DNA of 34,618 nucleotides, taken from 'Osedax' symbiont bacterium Rs2_46_30_T18 (GTDB taxonomy: Bacteria > Pseudomonadota > Gammaproteobacteria > Pseudomonadales > Balneatricaceae). Below the pieces are notes generated by a model. That model was given only the letters and a program-made list of their open reading frames with translations, ran no database searches and had not been told where the DNA came from. Positions 25,333-34,128 of this stretch are shown here, one piece after another. The stretch lies in assembly GCA_002163025.1 (NCBI GenBank), contig MABF01000163.1, positions 1 through 34,618 on the forward strand, written 5' to 3'. A program made the position numbers and the translations under genes. Each line of letters starts with the position of its first letter. Position 1 is the first letter of the stretch.

Positions 25333-26523
25333 ATGTTTAACCAGCTGCAAGGCGTTGCCCCAGACGCGCTTTTAAAACTAATCGTTCAATACAACCAGGA
25401 CCAGAGCACGTCTAAAGTTGATTTAGGTGTTGGCGTCTATAAAGATGAAAAAGGCAACACTCCGGTGATGCAGGCAGTGACCGCAGCTGAACACATTATC
25501 CTCGACAACCAGCAGACCAAATCTTACATTGGCCCAGCTGGCTCCCCTCTTTACTGCGAACTCTCGGCACAACTTTTATTTGGCAGTGATCACCCCGTCA
25601 TTAAAGATCGTCGTATCAGTGTCGCCCAGACTCCAGGCGGATGCGGCGCACTTAGAATGGCAGCAGAATTTATTAATATCTGCTCCCCGGGCGCTACTAT
25701 TTGGGTAAGTACGCCAACGTGGGTAAACCACATTCCATTGCTAGGTGAGGCCGGGTTACAGTTAAAAGAATACCCATACTATAACTATGAAACCCAGTCT
25801 GTTGATTTTACGCAGATGATGCAGACCTTAGACAGCGCCAGTGAAGGCGATTTAGTATTACTGCACGGTTGCTGTCACAACCCCAGCGGAGCAGACCTAA
25901 GCAGAGACCAGTGGCAGCAAGTGATTTCCCTGGTACTGGCTAAAAACTTGATCCCATTCATCGACATCGCCTATCAGGGACTCGGTGACGGCCTTGAAGA
26001 AGACGCTTACGGCCTGCGCATGATGGCTGCAGCTGTTCCCGAGATGATAGTGGCCAGCTCCTGTTCGAAAAACTTTGGCTTATACCGCGAGAGAACCGGT
26101 ACTATTGTGATCATTTCTGAAAATGCAGGACGTGCGGCAATTTCTTCGAGTCAACTGTTTAGCACTATTCGCGGCCACTACTCTATGCCACCGGCACACG
26201 GCGCAGCCATCGTCGAAACTATCTTAGACAGCAGCACATTGCACACACAGTGGATCGATGAACTAAATGTGATGCGCTCACGCCTGGCAGGTAACCGCAC
26301 GGCATTAGTCGCCAGTATAAAAGCAGCGGGTGCCAAGCAAAACTTTGACTTCATCAGTGCTGAGAAAGGTATGTTTTCATTCCTGGGCATAAGTGAGACA
26401 CAAGTAAATCGCCTGCGAGACGAATACTCTATCTATATGGCCAGCTCCAGCCGTATCAACATCGCTGGCATTGCCACTGGGAATGTTGACTATGTGGCAA
26501 AGGCGCTAGTAGAAGTCCTGTAA
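25333..26523 (+). CDS. aspC: Aspartate/aromatic aminotransferase (class I, PLP-dependent)
   Basis: Transfers the amino group between aspartate (or aromatic amino acids) and 2-oxoglutarate. The 396 residues match AspC/TyrB in length. Lys246 in SSCSKNFGLYRERTG is the expected Schiff-base lysine. Asn183 (HNPSG), Asp211 (FIDIAYQG) and Arg254 fit the cofactor pocket, and SSSRINIAG near the end carries the substrate-carboxylate arginine. AspC and TyrB cannot be separated by eye, so the symbol is provisional. AAGGA lies upstream of the ATG and a clear terminator follows. Confidence 0.88.
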   Translation: MFNQLQGVAPDALLKLIVQYNQDQSTSKVDLGVGVYKDEKGNTPVMQAVTAAEHIILDNQQTKSYIGPAGSPLYCELSAQLLFGSDHPVIKDRRISVAQTPGGCGALRMAAEFINICSPGATIWVSTPTWVNHIPLLGEAGLQLKEYPYYNYETQSVDFTQMMQTLDSASEGDLVLLHGCCHNPSGADLSRDQWQQVISLVLAKNLIPFIDIAYQGLGDGLEEDAYGLRMMAAAVPEMIVASSCSKNFGLYRERTGTIVIISENAGRAAISSSQLFSTIRGHYSMPPAHGAAIVETILDSSTLHTQWIDELNVMRSRLAGNRTALVASIKAAGAKQNFDFISAEKGMFSFLGISETQVNRLRDEYSIYMASSSRINIAGIATGNVDYVAKALVEVL

Positions 26524-26536
26524 TTTACATTGGAAT

Positions 26537-26569
26537 AAAAGACTAGTGCGATGCAAACTCTAGTCTTTT
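26537..26569 (+). terminator. Terminator of the aminotransferase gene
   Basis: Perfect 10-bp stem AAAAGACTAG...CTAGTCTTTT with a 13-base loop, starting 14 bases after the stop codon. The T-run forms the end of the stem. Confidence 0.75.
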
Positions 26570-26681
26570 CTCTAATAGGTCACTGAGAAATACTAGTGAT
26601 ATACTGCTAGCCGCCAATGGCGCCTATACAAATATAGACTACTATTATCCTCATCCAGCAATAACTTGCAGGGCAATAACC

Positions 26682-27071
26682 ATGTCAGATTTCCCAACAC
26701 TTGAAGAGCTGGGCGTTACTTCAACTTATGAAGTTGTAAGGTATAGTTTAAGCAGAGAAGTGCATCTAGATGTACTAAAGGTTCATTACAAGCGCCAACC
26801 TGGTTCACTCTTAGCCAAAAGCAAAAAATTTCATTTCTGCCGCGGTCTCAATCATATGGGGGAAGCTAAAGGTGATGTGAATTGCACCCCGCAACATGTG
26901 TCACCACAATTACTGCTAGCCATTGAAGAATTGCGCAGCCTAATGGCAGAGAAGCCAATGCGAAAACGCGCCGAGATAAAAAAGGCTGTCTATGAAAAAC
27001 TGGATAATTTAGACATTGTCATAGATTCAAAACTGCAACACTTAAGACAGCAACTGGAAGATTTAGACTAA
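26682..27071 (+). CDS. DUF3461 family protein
   Basis: 129-residue cytoplasmic protein. FPTLEELGVTSTYEVVRYSLSREVHLDVLKVHYKRQPGSLLAKSKKFHFCR fits the DUF3461 family known across Gammaproteobacteria. The C-terminal half is helical and charged (RKRAEIKKAVYEKLDNLDIVIDSKLQHLRQQL), probably a coiled coil. Function unknown. It is a single gene with its own terminator, converging on nadA. Confidence 0.85.
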   Translation: MSDFPTLEELGVTSTYEVVRYSLSREVHLDVLKVHYKRQPGSLLAKSKKFHFCRGLNHMGEAKGDVNCTPQHVSPQLLLAIEELRSLMAEKPMRKRAEIKKAVYEKLDNLDIVIDSKLQHLRQQLEDLD

Positions 27072-27104
27072 AGCTATAGAAACTTAAAACACCGAAGTAA
27101 CCCA

Positions 27105-27128
27105 GGGGCTGACTAATCACTCAGCCCC
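27105..27128 (+). terminator. Terminator after the DUF3461 gene
   Basis: Perfect 8-bp GC-rich stem GGGGCTGA...TCAGCCCC with an 8-base loop, then CACTTTT. It lies between convergent genes; only the plus-strand side has a T-run. Confidence 0.7.
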
Positions 27129-27150
27129 CACTTTTAAACAGAAACAACGC

Positions 27151-28203
27151 TTAAACGTTAAGGGTTTTAGCAAAATCCAACATGCGCTGCAACGGCATTT
27201 GCGCCTGAACTCTTAACTGTTCATCGACAAACACTTCATTGCTGTAGTTTTCCAGACTGGATACTATGTTCTGCAAACCATTCATCGCCATCCACGGACA
27301 GTGGGCACAGCTGCGACAAGTCGCCCCGCTTCCACCAGTAGGTGCTGCAATAAACTCTTTATCAGGAGCCGCTTGCTGCATTTTGTAAAAAATCCCACGG
27401 TCGGTTGCAACAATGAATTTTTTATTTGGCATACGCGCCGCTGCATCGATAATTTGCGTGGTTGAACCGACCACATCGGCTATTTCAATTACCGAGGCAG
27501 GTGATTCAGGGTGAACCAAGATGGCAGCTTCAGGAAATATTTCACGTAAATCTAAAATTCCTTTTGCCTGAAACTCTTCATGCACAATACAAGAGCCATG
27601 CCACATTAGCATTTCTATACCGGTCTGCTTCTGCACGTAATTACCTAGATGCTGATCAGGTGCCCAGATAATTTTCTTGCCCTGCTCTTCTAAATGCCTG
27701 ACAACCTGCACAGCGATACTAGAAGTCACGACCCAATCTGCACGCGCTTTAACGGCCGCTGAAGTATTAGCGTAAACCACCACAACATGATCCGGGTGCT
27801 GATCACAAAAATCACTGAACTCATCGATGGGACAACCAATATCTAAAGAACAGGTAGCTTCTAGCGTCGGCATCAATATACGTTTTTCTGGGCTGAGGAT
27901 CTTAGCGGTTTCGCCCATAAATTTGACCCCGGCGACAACTAAAGTCTGCTCGGGTCGAACACTGCCAAAACGCGCCATCTCCAGTGAATCTGAAATACAG
28001 CCACCGGTTTCTTCAGTGATTTCCTGGACTACTGCATCGGTGTAATAGTGAGAGACCAGACAGGCATCATGCTCTTTAAGCAGAAATTTAATTCGCGCCT
28101 TATGACTGTCAATTTCAGATTGGTTTAATGCTGAAGGCAAATGCTCATGAGCAAAATGCTCCTGAATCATAATTCTGTCTTTTAGGGAGTTTGCTGCTGA
28201 CAT
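27151..28203 (-). CDS. nadA: Quinolinate synthase
   Basis: Iron-sulfur enzyme of NAD biosynthesis that condenses iminoaspartate with dihydroxyacetone phosphate to quinolinate. The 350-residue length is normal. The three cluster cysteines can be placed in [24 protein letters not shown] and [13 protein letters not shown]. Other family motifs are [26 protein letters not shown], and the VHPESP and ATDRGI segments. It is separated from the upstream tRNA-Lys by about 57 bases and could be partly co-transcribed with it. No nadB is nearby. Confidence 0.95.
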   Translation of the reverse strand: MSAANSLKDRIMIQEHFAHEHLPSALNQSEIDSHKARIKFLLKEHDACLVSHYYTDAVVQEITEETGGCISDSLEMARFGSVRPEQTLVVAGVKFMGETAKILSPEKRILMPTLEATCSLDIGCPIDEFSDFCDQHPDHVVVVYANTSAAVKARADWVVTSSIAVQVVRHLEEQGKKIIWAPDQHLGNYVQKQTGIEMLMWHGSCIVHEEFQAKGILDLREIFPEAAILVHPESPASVIEIADVVGSTTQIIDAAARMPNKKFIVATDRGIFYKMQQAAPDKEFIAAPTGGSGATCRSCAHCPWMAMNGLQNIVSSLENYSNEVFVDEQLRVQAQMPLQRMLDFAKTLNV

Positions 28204-28260
28204 GTTCTTCTAATCAATTACATCTGGTATAGATCTACTATACCTGATTTTAACAGGGAG

Positions 28261-28336
28261 TGGTGGGCCGTGTAGGATTCGAACCTACGACCAATTGGTT
28301 AAAAGCCAACTGCTCTACCAACTGAGCTAACGGCCC
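28261..28336 (-). tRNA. tRNA-Lys (UUU)
   Basis: The minus strand reads GGGCCGTTAGCTCAGTTGG..., with anticodon stem GTTGG/CCAAT around CTTTTAA (anticodon UUU), T-arm TAGGTTCGAATCCTA and acceptor CGGCCC followed by discriminator A. The CCA end is encoded (28261-28263). It is 76 bases long including CCA, and all arms pair. It sits between queC and nadA, a familiar gammaproteobacterial position. Confidence 0.97.
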
Positions 28337-28352
28337 GCTGAAGAAGGAGGTC

Positions 28353-28380
28353 ATTGTACTTTTTCAGTGGGAAAAAGCAA
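28353..28380 (-). promoter_or_regulatory. Promoter of tRNA-Lys
   Basis: TTGCTT, a 16-base spacer and TACAAT (5 of 6) on the minus strand, 16 bases before the mature tRNA 5' end. The placement is as expected for a tRNA promoter. Confidence 0.65.
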
Positions 28381-28503
28381 GCCATCAACCCTCATTCTGC
28401 AGATAAAAAACAGAGATAACTGCAACTAATGGTCAACTGAAAATAAGACTTATTTAGCCGACAAAAATCACTGTTCAAATACCACTAAACGATAAAATTC
28501 AGC

Positions 28504-29193
28504 TTAAAAATAATTTGTCTGATCGTCAATCCCGGCTTGCTCAAAACCCTCGCGACGCAGCTTACAGCTATCGCAATTATTGCAGGCATATCCGCGTTGA
28601 TCCGCCTGATAACAGGAAACCGTCTGCTTATAGTCAATACCCAGCGCTATGCCCTGCTCGATGATCTGCGCTTTGGTCATATCCATTAATGGCGTTTCAA
28701 TAGTCAGTTTGCTACCTTCGACACCGGCGCGGGTTGCCAAATTGGCCACTGCTTCAAAAGCCTGGATAAATGCCGGCCGACAATCTGGATAGCCAGAGTA
28801 GTCAACAGAGTTAACGCCGATAAATATTGCATCGGCCTCCAGTACTTCAGCCCAGCCCAGTGCCAGCGACAAAAAAACAGTATTGCGCGCGGGTACATAA
28901 GTTACTGGGATTTCAGATTCCTGTGGTCCATCTTCAGGCATATCGATACTGGTATCGGTCAGCGCGGACCCCCCAAAATCTTCCAGTGGCATACGCAGCA
29001 CTTTGTGCTCTATCGCTCCCGCACCCTTAGCCAACTCTTTTGCCGCATCCAATTCCACGACAGAGCGCTGACCATAATCAAAACTCAACACATAACAATC
29101 GTAGTTTTGCCGAGTAGCCATCGCCAATACAGTGGCAGAGTCTAAGCCGCCTGACAGAAGCACAACCGCTCTGGGTTTTTTTACCTTATTCAT
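28504..29193 (-). CDS. queC: 7-cyano-7-deazaguanine synthase
   Basis: ATP-dependent enzyme of queuosine biosynthesis that converts 7-carboxy-7-deazaguanine to preQ0. The PP-loop ATP-binding motif [15 protein letters not shown] is at residues 10-24. The C-terminal zinc site is [17 protein letters not shown], giving four cysteines, the last three as CxxCxxC. Length 229 is typical. In pseudomonads queE lies between cpoB and queC; here it is missing and the gap between them contains a strong terminator. queC is therefore probably transcribed on its own. Confidence 0.95.
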   Translation of the reverse strand: MNKVKKPRAVVLLSGGLDSATVLAMATRQNYDCYVLSFDYGQRSVVELDAAKELAKGAGAIEHKVLRMPLEDFGGSALTDTSIDMPEDGPQESEIPVTYVPARNTVFLSLALGWAEVLEADAIFIGVNSVDYSGYPDCRPAFIQAFEAVANLATRAGVEGSKLTIETPLMDMTKAQIIEQGIALGIDYKQTVSCYQADQRGYACNNCDSCKLRREGFEQAGIDDQTNYF

Positions 29194-29248
29194 TTTCTCA
29201 ACCTAAAATTTGTTTTATTGCTAACATTTGCGCGCAAGTGACACATAA

Positions 29249-29273
29249 AAAAACAGGCACTAGGCCTGTTTTT
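29249..29273. terminator. Strong terminator after cpoB
   Basis: Perfect 10-bp stem AAAAACAGGC-ACTAG-GCCTGTTTTT, with T-runs on both strands. It is placed after the tol-pal-cpoB genes and before queC on the minus strand. Confidence 0.88.
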
Positions 29274-29344
29274 AATTCTCTGATGCCATGATACAGCAAC
29301 GAGCATGATTTCTGGAATGCTTTATAAATAGTTTGCCGTGGCAA

Positions 29345-30025
29345 TTATTTTAGCGCATTTCTCGCCAATTTGGCAGCAGCGGCTTTCGGATATTGCTGCA
29401 CTAACTGCTGCCAGGTAGCAATAGCATCTGCCGCCTTGCCCATTCTCTGGTAAGTTCTTCCCAGCTTATAGAGCGCATCCGGAACTTTTGCAGATTTACC
29501 ATGCTCAGCGATCAGCTGCTGAAAGTAGTCGGCAGCTGCAGGCAATTTGCCCTGCGCTAAACTCACTTCACCCAACCAGTAAAGTGCATTTGAGAGACGC
29601 GCACTTTTCGGATGGATCTTCATGTATTCTTTAAAAGCTGCTTCCGCTTTGGCCAACTCTTGAGACTTCACATAGGCAAATGCAGCACTGTAATCTTGTT
29701 GTTCGTTACCGGATAACACCGCCGCTGGCAGATCTGCAGCGGAACCTGACGCTCCCGGGCTATAACTGCCGCCCAAACGCTGGTCAAACTCACTGTACAT
29801 CTGTTTTTGCCGATACTTTAATTCATCCAGCTCATATTTCTGGGACTCTACTAAACCACGCAACTGTCGCATTTCTGCCTGCAACTGCTGAACTACCAAG
29901 ACCAGATCATAGCTTTGGTTGGAAGAACCAGCACCTTCAGTAATTTTAATGACTTCAACAGTATTTGCCAACACTGAACTGCTGGCGAGCAAAGCCCCAA
30001 AACATACACTTTTTAACAATCTCAC
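29345..30025 (-). CDS. cpoB: Cell division coordinator CpoB (YbgF)
   Basis: Periplasmic protein that links peptidoglycan synthesis (PBP1B) with Tol-driven outer-membrane constriction. A signal peptide (about 1-20, cleavage after VLA) is followed by a coiled coil (about 42-75, LVVQQLQAEMRQLRGLVESQKYELDELKYRQ). TPR-like repeats fill the C-terminal half (about 108-226, YSAAFAYVKSQELAKAEAAFKEYMKIHPKS and two further units). Length 226 is slightly short of the E. coli protein. It is the last gene of the tol-pal operon, 32 bases after pal. Confidence 0.93.
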   Translation of the reverse strand: MRLLKSVCFGALLASSSVLANTVEVIKITEGAGSSNQSYDLVLVVQQLQAEMRQLRGLVESQKYELDELKYRQKQMYSEFDQRLGGSYSPGASGSAADLPAAVLSGNEQQDYSAAFAYVKSQELAKAEAAFKEYMKIHPKSARLSNALYWLGEVSLAQGKLPAAADYFQQLIAEHGKSAKVPDALYKLGRTYQRMGKAADAIATWQQLVQQYPKAAAAKLARNALK

Positions 30026-30057
30026 AGTACCTTACCTATATAAACAACCGGCTATCT

Positions 30058-30573
30058 TTATTTAGCCGTATATCTAACTTCAACACGACGGCTCTTAGAA
30101 GCCAGACCAGAGAAATCAGGCTTTTCTTCACCGTAGCTGATAGTTTCTACCTGATTACCGCCAACACCACGACCAATGAAGAACTGCTCAACTGCCTGGG
30201 CACGACGCTCACCAAGTGCGATGTTGTACTCACGAGTTCCCTGCTCATCCGCATGTCCCTCTAAACGTACTGCAGCGGCTGAATTTTGTGCCAGGAACTG
30301 GGCGTGTAAAGCAAGGCTTGGTAGCGCTTCAGAGCGGATAACTGACTGGTCAAACTCAAAGTAATAAACACTTTGCAGGTCACCAACATTCTCAGCGTTA
30401 ATACCTGTGATCTGGCTACCAGTACTGGCGGGAGATGTACTTGCAGCAGATGCATCATCAACCTCTGCGTCAGTTTTTACCTGACCACTACAACCGGCAA
30501 CAATCAGTGCCGCTACGGCGATACTGGCAAATTTTGAAACTTTTTTAACTTGAGTCAAGCTTGAAACTTTCAT
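30058..30573 (-). CDS. pal: Peptidoglycan-associated lipoprotein Pal
   Basis: Outer-membrane lipoprotein that binds peptidoglycan and TolB. The lipobox is IVAGCSG with the lipidated Cys near residue 28. After a Ser/Ala-rich linker comes an OmpA-like domain with YYFEFDQSVI and LEGHADEQGTREYNIALGERRAQAV, the peptidoglycan-binding loop. The ORF track begins at a TTG (30585), but GGAG six bases before ATG 30573 shows that the start is here (171 aa); the TTG overlaps the ribosome site. A perfect hairpin lies in the tolB-pal gap just upstream. Confidence 0.95.
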   Translation of the reverse strand: MKVSSLTQVKKVSKFASIAVAALIVAGCSGQVKTDAEVDDASAASTSPASTGSQITGINAENVGDLQSVYYFEFDQSVIRSEALPSLALHAQFLAQNSAAAVRLEGHADEQGTREYNIALGERRAQAVEQFFIGRGVGGNQVETISYGEEKPDFSGLASKSRRVEVRYTAK

Positions 30574-30627
30574 GGAGCTCTCCAATTGTTCGATGGCTCA
30601 TTGCCATATTTCAGTTATGTACCAACA

Positions 30628-30656
30628 GTTAACACTGCAAGAAGTGCAGTGTTAAC
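30628..30656 (-). promoter_or_regulatory. Perfect 12-bp hairpin between tolB and pal
   Basis: GTTAACACTGCA-agaag-TGCAGTGTTAAC is an exact inverted repeat with a five-base loop. Neither side has a T-run, so it does not look like a standard terminator. It could mark an mRNA processing or stabilising site that lets pal be made in excess of tolB. Confidence 0.6.
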
Positions 30657-30665
30657 AATGAATAA

Positions 30666-31949
30666 TTAATTCAAAAACGGTGACCAGGCAGGTTCACGCA
30701 CCTCACCCAGAGATGAAGGCATCGTAAATTTAATCTTGCCATCGAGTGACACGCCAGCCAAAACACCTTTCCCGCCCTGCTTAGTCGCGTACATTACCAC
30801 GACGCCGTTGGGGGAAATACTCGGTGATTCATCATCTTTAGATGATGTCAGTATTCTTAAGTTACCACTTTTTAACTCTTGCACTGCTATGTGGTAGCCC
30901 GCGGAATCTTGATGCACCATTGTCAAAAAGCGGCCATCCTGGGTCAGTCTGCCACGGCTGTTGTAACTACCTTTAAACGTCAGGCGTTTAGTCACACGGC
31001 TCGCCAGATCAACAGAGTAAATCTGCGCTCTGCCAGCTCTATCCGAGGTAAACAGTATCGAGCGCCCATCTGGCGACCAGGTCGGCTCTGTATCTATACC
31101 GTAGTGGCGGGTGATACGCTCTAAGCTACCCGAAATTAGATTCAACACATAGATTTCCGGATTGCCATCTTTAGATAAAACGATGGCCAATTTGTTACCG
31201 GTGGGATCCCAGGCCGGAGCACCATTTAGGCCTTTAAAAGATTGAATACTCTGACGCACACCCGTTTCCCAATGATGGATGTAGATAACAGGCCTGTCGG
31301 TTTCAAACGAGACGTAGGCGAGCTTTTTACCATCGCGTGACCAAGTAGGCGACATGATAGGCTCATTGGAAGAAAGTATTGTCTGCGAACGGGCACCATC
31401 GGAATCTGCCATTTGCAAACGGTACTTTCTTGAATCCCCGCGACCCTGCGCTGTTACATAAACCACTTGCGTTGAGAAGGCACCGCGGATACCGGTAATT
31501 TTTTGAAATACCTGATCGGCAATATAGTGTGCAACATCTCTTAGACTAGCGCCTTCACTGTCAATGTCCTGGGCCCAAATCTTCTGCTCGCTTAATATAT
31601 CAAACAACTCTACGTGGGCGCTGACACCTGTTGCAGAAGGCTTTAAACTGCCGACTAACATATAATCATTGCCTGAAATTCGCCAGTCGCGAAAAAATAT
31701 CTGATCCTGGCGCTCCGGTGAGCTGAGCATATCTTGCTCGGCCATTAGCTTAAACATGCCGCTCTGACGCAAATCATTGGATATAATTGCCGAAACATCT
31801 TCCGAGAGCGCGTTATCACCGTCCCAGCCAAAGGGAACCACTGCTATATGCGTCGGCTCTTCTATCCCCTCGACTACCTCAACAAACACTTCTGCATTGA
31901 CGCTAATACTAAACAGCGCTGCCAAGGTGATACAAAATCTTTTAAACAT
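30666..31949 (-). CDS. tolB: Tol-Pal system protein TolB
   Basis: Periplasmic protein that shuttles between Pal and TolA. A signal peptide (MFKRFCITLAALFSISVNA) is followed by a small alpha/beta domain to about residue 150 and a six-bladed beta-propeller with repeated units such as PTWSRDGKKLAYVSF, PAWDPTGNKLAIV and PTWSPDGRSILFTSDRAG. The ORF track starts at GTG 31976, inside the tolA stop codon. I prefer ATG 31949, which has AAAAGG eight bases upstream and gives a signal peptide of normal length (427 aa). Confidence 0.95.
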   Translation of the reverse strand: MFKRFCITLAALFSISVNAEVFVEVVEGIEEPTHIAVVPFGWDGDNALSEDVSAIISNDLRQSGMFKLMAEQDMLSSPERQDQIFFRDWRISGNDYMLVGSLKPSATGVSAHVELFDILSEQKIWAQDIDSEGASLRDVAHYIADQVFQKITGIRGAFSTQVVYVTAQGRGDSRKYRLQMADSDGARSQTILSSNEPIMSPTWSRDGKKLAYVSFETDRPVIYIHHWETGVRQSIQSFKGLNGAPAWDPTGNKLAIVLSKDGNPEIYVLNLISGSLERITRHYGIDTEPTWSPDGRSILFTSDRAGRAQIYSVDLASRVTKRLTFKGSYNSRGRLTQDGRFLTMVHQDSAGYHIAVQELKSGNLRILTSSKDDESPSISPNGVVVMYATKQGGKGVLAGVSLDGKIKFTMPSSLGEVREPAWSPFLN

Positions 31950-31975
31950 CAAATTTACCTTTTCAATTTTCTGCA

Positions 31976-32974
31976 CTAAAACTTTTTAACATTGGTGAAT
32001 CCCATCGTAAATGAACGCAACTCTCGATTAAAATACGCCGGAGAAGCTTCATATATCTCGGCTACTTTTGGAAAGTTGCCCGTTCGCCACACCGCTTGCT
32101 CAGCCGATCGATCAAAAGCCACATTACCGCTGGATTCAACAATTTCCGCCCCTTCAACACGCCCAGTGGGTGACAGCCTAATACGCACTATGGCCTTGAT
32201 ACCATCGCGTGCGGTACCTGGAATATGCCAACGCTTCTTCACTAAACTGTTGATATAATCCTGAACACCAGTAGCCATTTCTGCCGCTATCTGCTGCGCT
32301 GCATAGCGCTCTTCATCTTCTATTTGCTTTTGCAGCGATTTAATTCTGGCCTGCTCTTCTTTTTTACGTTTTTGCGCCAATAACTTTTTCTTTTTTGCCG
32401 CGTCCTGCTTGCGTTTCTTCTCAGCTGCGGCCTTCTTTTCAGCCTGCTTTTGCTGCAGTTTTTTCTTAGCTTCAGATTCTTTACGCTGCTTATCTTTTAT
32501 CAGCTGTTCTTGTTCAGCTTTTTTCTTTGCCACTAGCTTACGCTTAGATTCAATGTCGCGTTGCTTTTTTACCTCGGCTTTTTTCTTCTCTAGATCTTTT
32601 TTCAGTGTTTCCTGTTCACGCTTGCGCTGTTCGGCTTTTTTCTGTTTTTGCTGTAGGCGCTCGGCCTCGTCCTTTTGCTGCTTTTTCAGCTTCTCTTTTT
32701 CCAGCTGCTCGTGCTTTTTGTCTTCTTTTGGCGGTTCTTTTTTCTTCTCGACAACAGGTTCGGGCTTTTTTTCTTCAGCTAAATTAACATCTTTAGCAGT
32801 ATTCTGCTCACTTTTTGTTGTCGTCGACAATTTTTTTATATCAAACAGTTGCGCTTTGATATGCCTAGGCATTTCGCGGCTTTGCTCTAGATTGCTCCAC
32901 TGCGAATAAAGTAGGGAAACAGCAATTGCCAAATGCAAAAGAAAGGCCAACAGTACCGGTAATATATAACTCAA
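31976..32974 (-). CDS. tolA: Tol-Pal system protein TolA
   Basis: Inner-membrane protein that spans the periplasm and transmits motor energy to TolB/Pal. An N-terminal membrane helix (about 3-24, LPVLLAFLLHLAIAVSLLYSQW) is followed by a very long Lys/Glu/Gln-rich helix (about 65-225) and a C-terminal TonB-like domain (about 235-332) with YINSLVKKRWHIPGTARDG and VRIRLSPTGRVEGAEIVESSGNVAFDRSAEQAV. The helical stretch is highly repetitive, so strand-slippage length variation is likely between strains. It begins three bases after tolR. Confidence 0.95.
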   Translation of the reverse strand: MSYILPVLLAFLLHLAIAVSLLYSQWSNLEQSREMPRHIKAQLFDIKKLSTTTKSEQNTAKDVNLAEEKKPEPVVEKKKEPPKEDKKHEQLEKEKLKKQQKDEAERLQQKQKKAEQRKREQETLKKDLEKKKAEVKKQRDIESKRKLVAKKKAEQEQLIKDKQRKESEAKKKLQQKQAEKKAAAEKKRKQDAAKKKKLLAQKRKKEEQARIKSLQKQIEDEERYAAQQIAAEMATGVQDYINSLVKKRWHIPGTARDGIKAIVRIRLSPTGRVEGAEIVESSGNVAFDRSAEQAVWRTGNFPKVAEIYEASPAYFNRELRSFTMGFTNVKKF

Positions 32975-32977
32975 AGC

Positions 32978-33394
32978 TTACTCCGTGACTAAACCAACAC
33001 TAGGTGCTCCCGCACCTTGCAGTAAGGTCATTAAAGTAATAACTTGCTGATAAGTTACATTCTTATCACCGCGCACTAATATCAGCTTGGCCGGGTTGGA
33101 GCGTAGTATCTTTTGCACTCGCACTTCTACATCAGCAGCGGTAAGTGGCTCTAAATCATCGCCGCCGACATTTATATAGTACTGACTCGCCAGGTCGACA
33201 GAGACAATCAAAGGCTCTATGTCCGAGGCATCCACAGGGTCGGAGCTCGCCTGAGGTAGATCTAGCTTCACCCCTTGAGTCAACATTGGCGCGGTTACCA
33301 TAAAAATAACCAGCAGCACTAACATCACATCTATGTAGGGAACCACATTGATTTCAGCGTTCAGCGCATGCTTTTTTTTACGTCTTTTAATCAT
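32978..33394 (-). CDS. tolR: Tol-Pal system protein TolR
   Basis: Inner-membrane subunit of the TolQ-TolR proton-driven motor. One N-terminal membrane helix (EINVVPYIDVMLVLLVIFMV) carries Asp22, the expected proton-carrying residue. A periplasmic ExbD/TolR domain follows to residue 138, with LVRGDKNVTYQQVITLM near the end. It lies 14 bases after tolQ and 3 before tolA. Confidence 0.96.
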   Translation of the reverse strand: MIKRRKKKHALNAEINVVPYIDVMLVLLVIFMVTAPMLTQGVKLDLPQASSDPVDASDIEPLIVSVDLASQYYINVGGDDLEPLTAADVEVRVQKILRSNPAKLILVRGDKNVTYQQVITLMTLLQGAGAPSVGLVTE

Positions 33395-33408
33395 CCAAAA
33401 ACCGTCAA

Positions 33409-34089
33409 CTATTTAGGCGCATGTACGCGGCGATGCAATATACTCGAAAACTCTTCAGCAAATGTTTCATAGTTATTTGCCAGGGTTGAAGAGCGAGCCG
33501 AAAATCTGTTGTAGGCGATAACCGCGGGTATGGCGGCAAACAGCCCAATAGCCGTAGCTACCAGCGCCTCGGATATACCTGGCGCTACTGATGACAAGGT
33601 GGCTTGATGCATATTTGCCAGGCCTCTAAATGAGTTCATTATCCCCCACACAGTACCGAATAAGCCTATGTACGGAGAGGTAGAGCCCACTGTTGCTAAA
33701 AAGGGTAAGTGAGTATCTAGCTTCTCTTCCTCACGCGACAGGGCGACCCGCATGCTGCGTTCCACGCCTTCCATAACGGCTTCAGGGTCAAAGTTTTTCT
33801 GGGCGGTTAAACGGGTATATTCTTTAATACCCGATCTAAAAATCTCTTCGGCACCACTGCTGGATTGTGGATTTTCCGAGACATCACGAAATAACTGCCC
33901 TAAATCAACCCCTGACCAGAACCTATCTTCAAAACGACGCAGCGCTCTTTTGGCACCACCCAAGAAAAAGAAGCGCTGGAAAATCATCACCCAGGAAATA
34001 ACGGAGGCCAGCATTAATATTGCCATGACTATTTTCACGACCACACTCGCGTTGAGCACTAGCTCCCAGATCGACATCGTCTCTACCAC
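33409..34089 (-). CDS. tolQ: Tol-Pal system protein TolQ
   Basis: Inner-membrane motor subunit of the ExbB/TolQ family, 226 residues with three membrane helices (about 14-36, 135-155 and 170-192). The family region LPFLATVGSTSPYIGLFGTVWGIMNSFRGLA and the following GISEALVATAIGLFAAIPAVIAYNRF are clear. It surrounds TolR helices to form the proton path. The start has a weak ribosome site. It is placed 39 bases after ybgC. Confidence 0.96.
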   Translation of the reverse strand: MVETMSIWELVLNASVVVKIVMAILMLASVISWVMIFQRFFFLGGAKRALRRFEDRFWSGVDLGQLFRDVSENPQSSSGAEEIFRSGIKEYTRLTAQKNFDPEAVMEGVERSMRVALSREEEKLDTHLPFLATVGSTSPYIGLFGTVWGIMNSFRGLANMHQATLSSVAPGISEALVATAIGLFAAIPAVIAYNRFSARSSTLANNYETFAEEFSSILHRRVHAPK

Positions 34090-34128
34090 TGATATTCTCC
34101 ATTTCTAACTTGCTTAGTTTTTACCCGA

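Noticed and set aside
32409-32830. Repetitive Lys-rich coding sequence as a possible repeat array
   Set aside because: Explained by the long helical domain of TolA; no regular DNA repeat unit is maintained.
32409-32909. 166-aa plus-strand ORF rich in Ser, Cys and Phe
   Set aside because: It is the antisense of the Lys/Glu-rich TolA helix; the composition is an artefact of the complementary codons.
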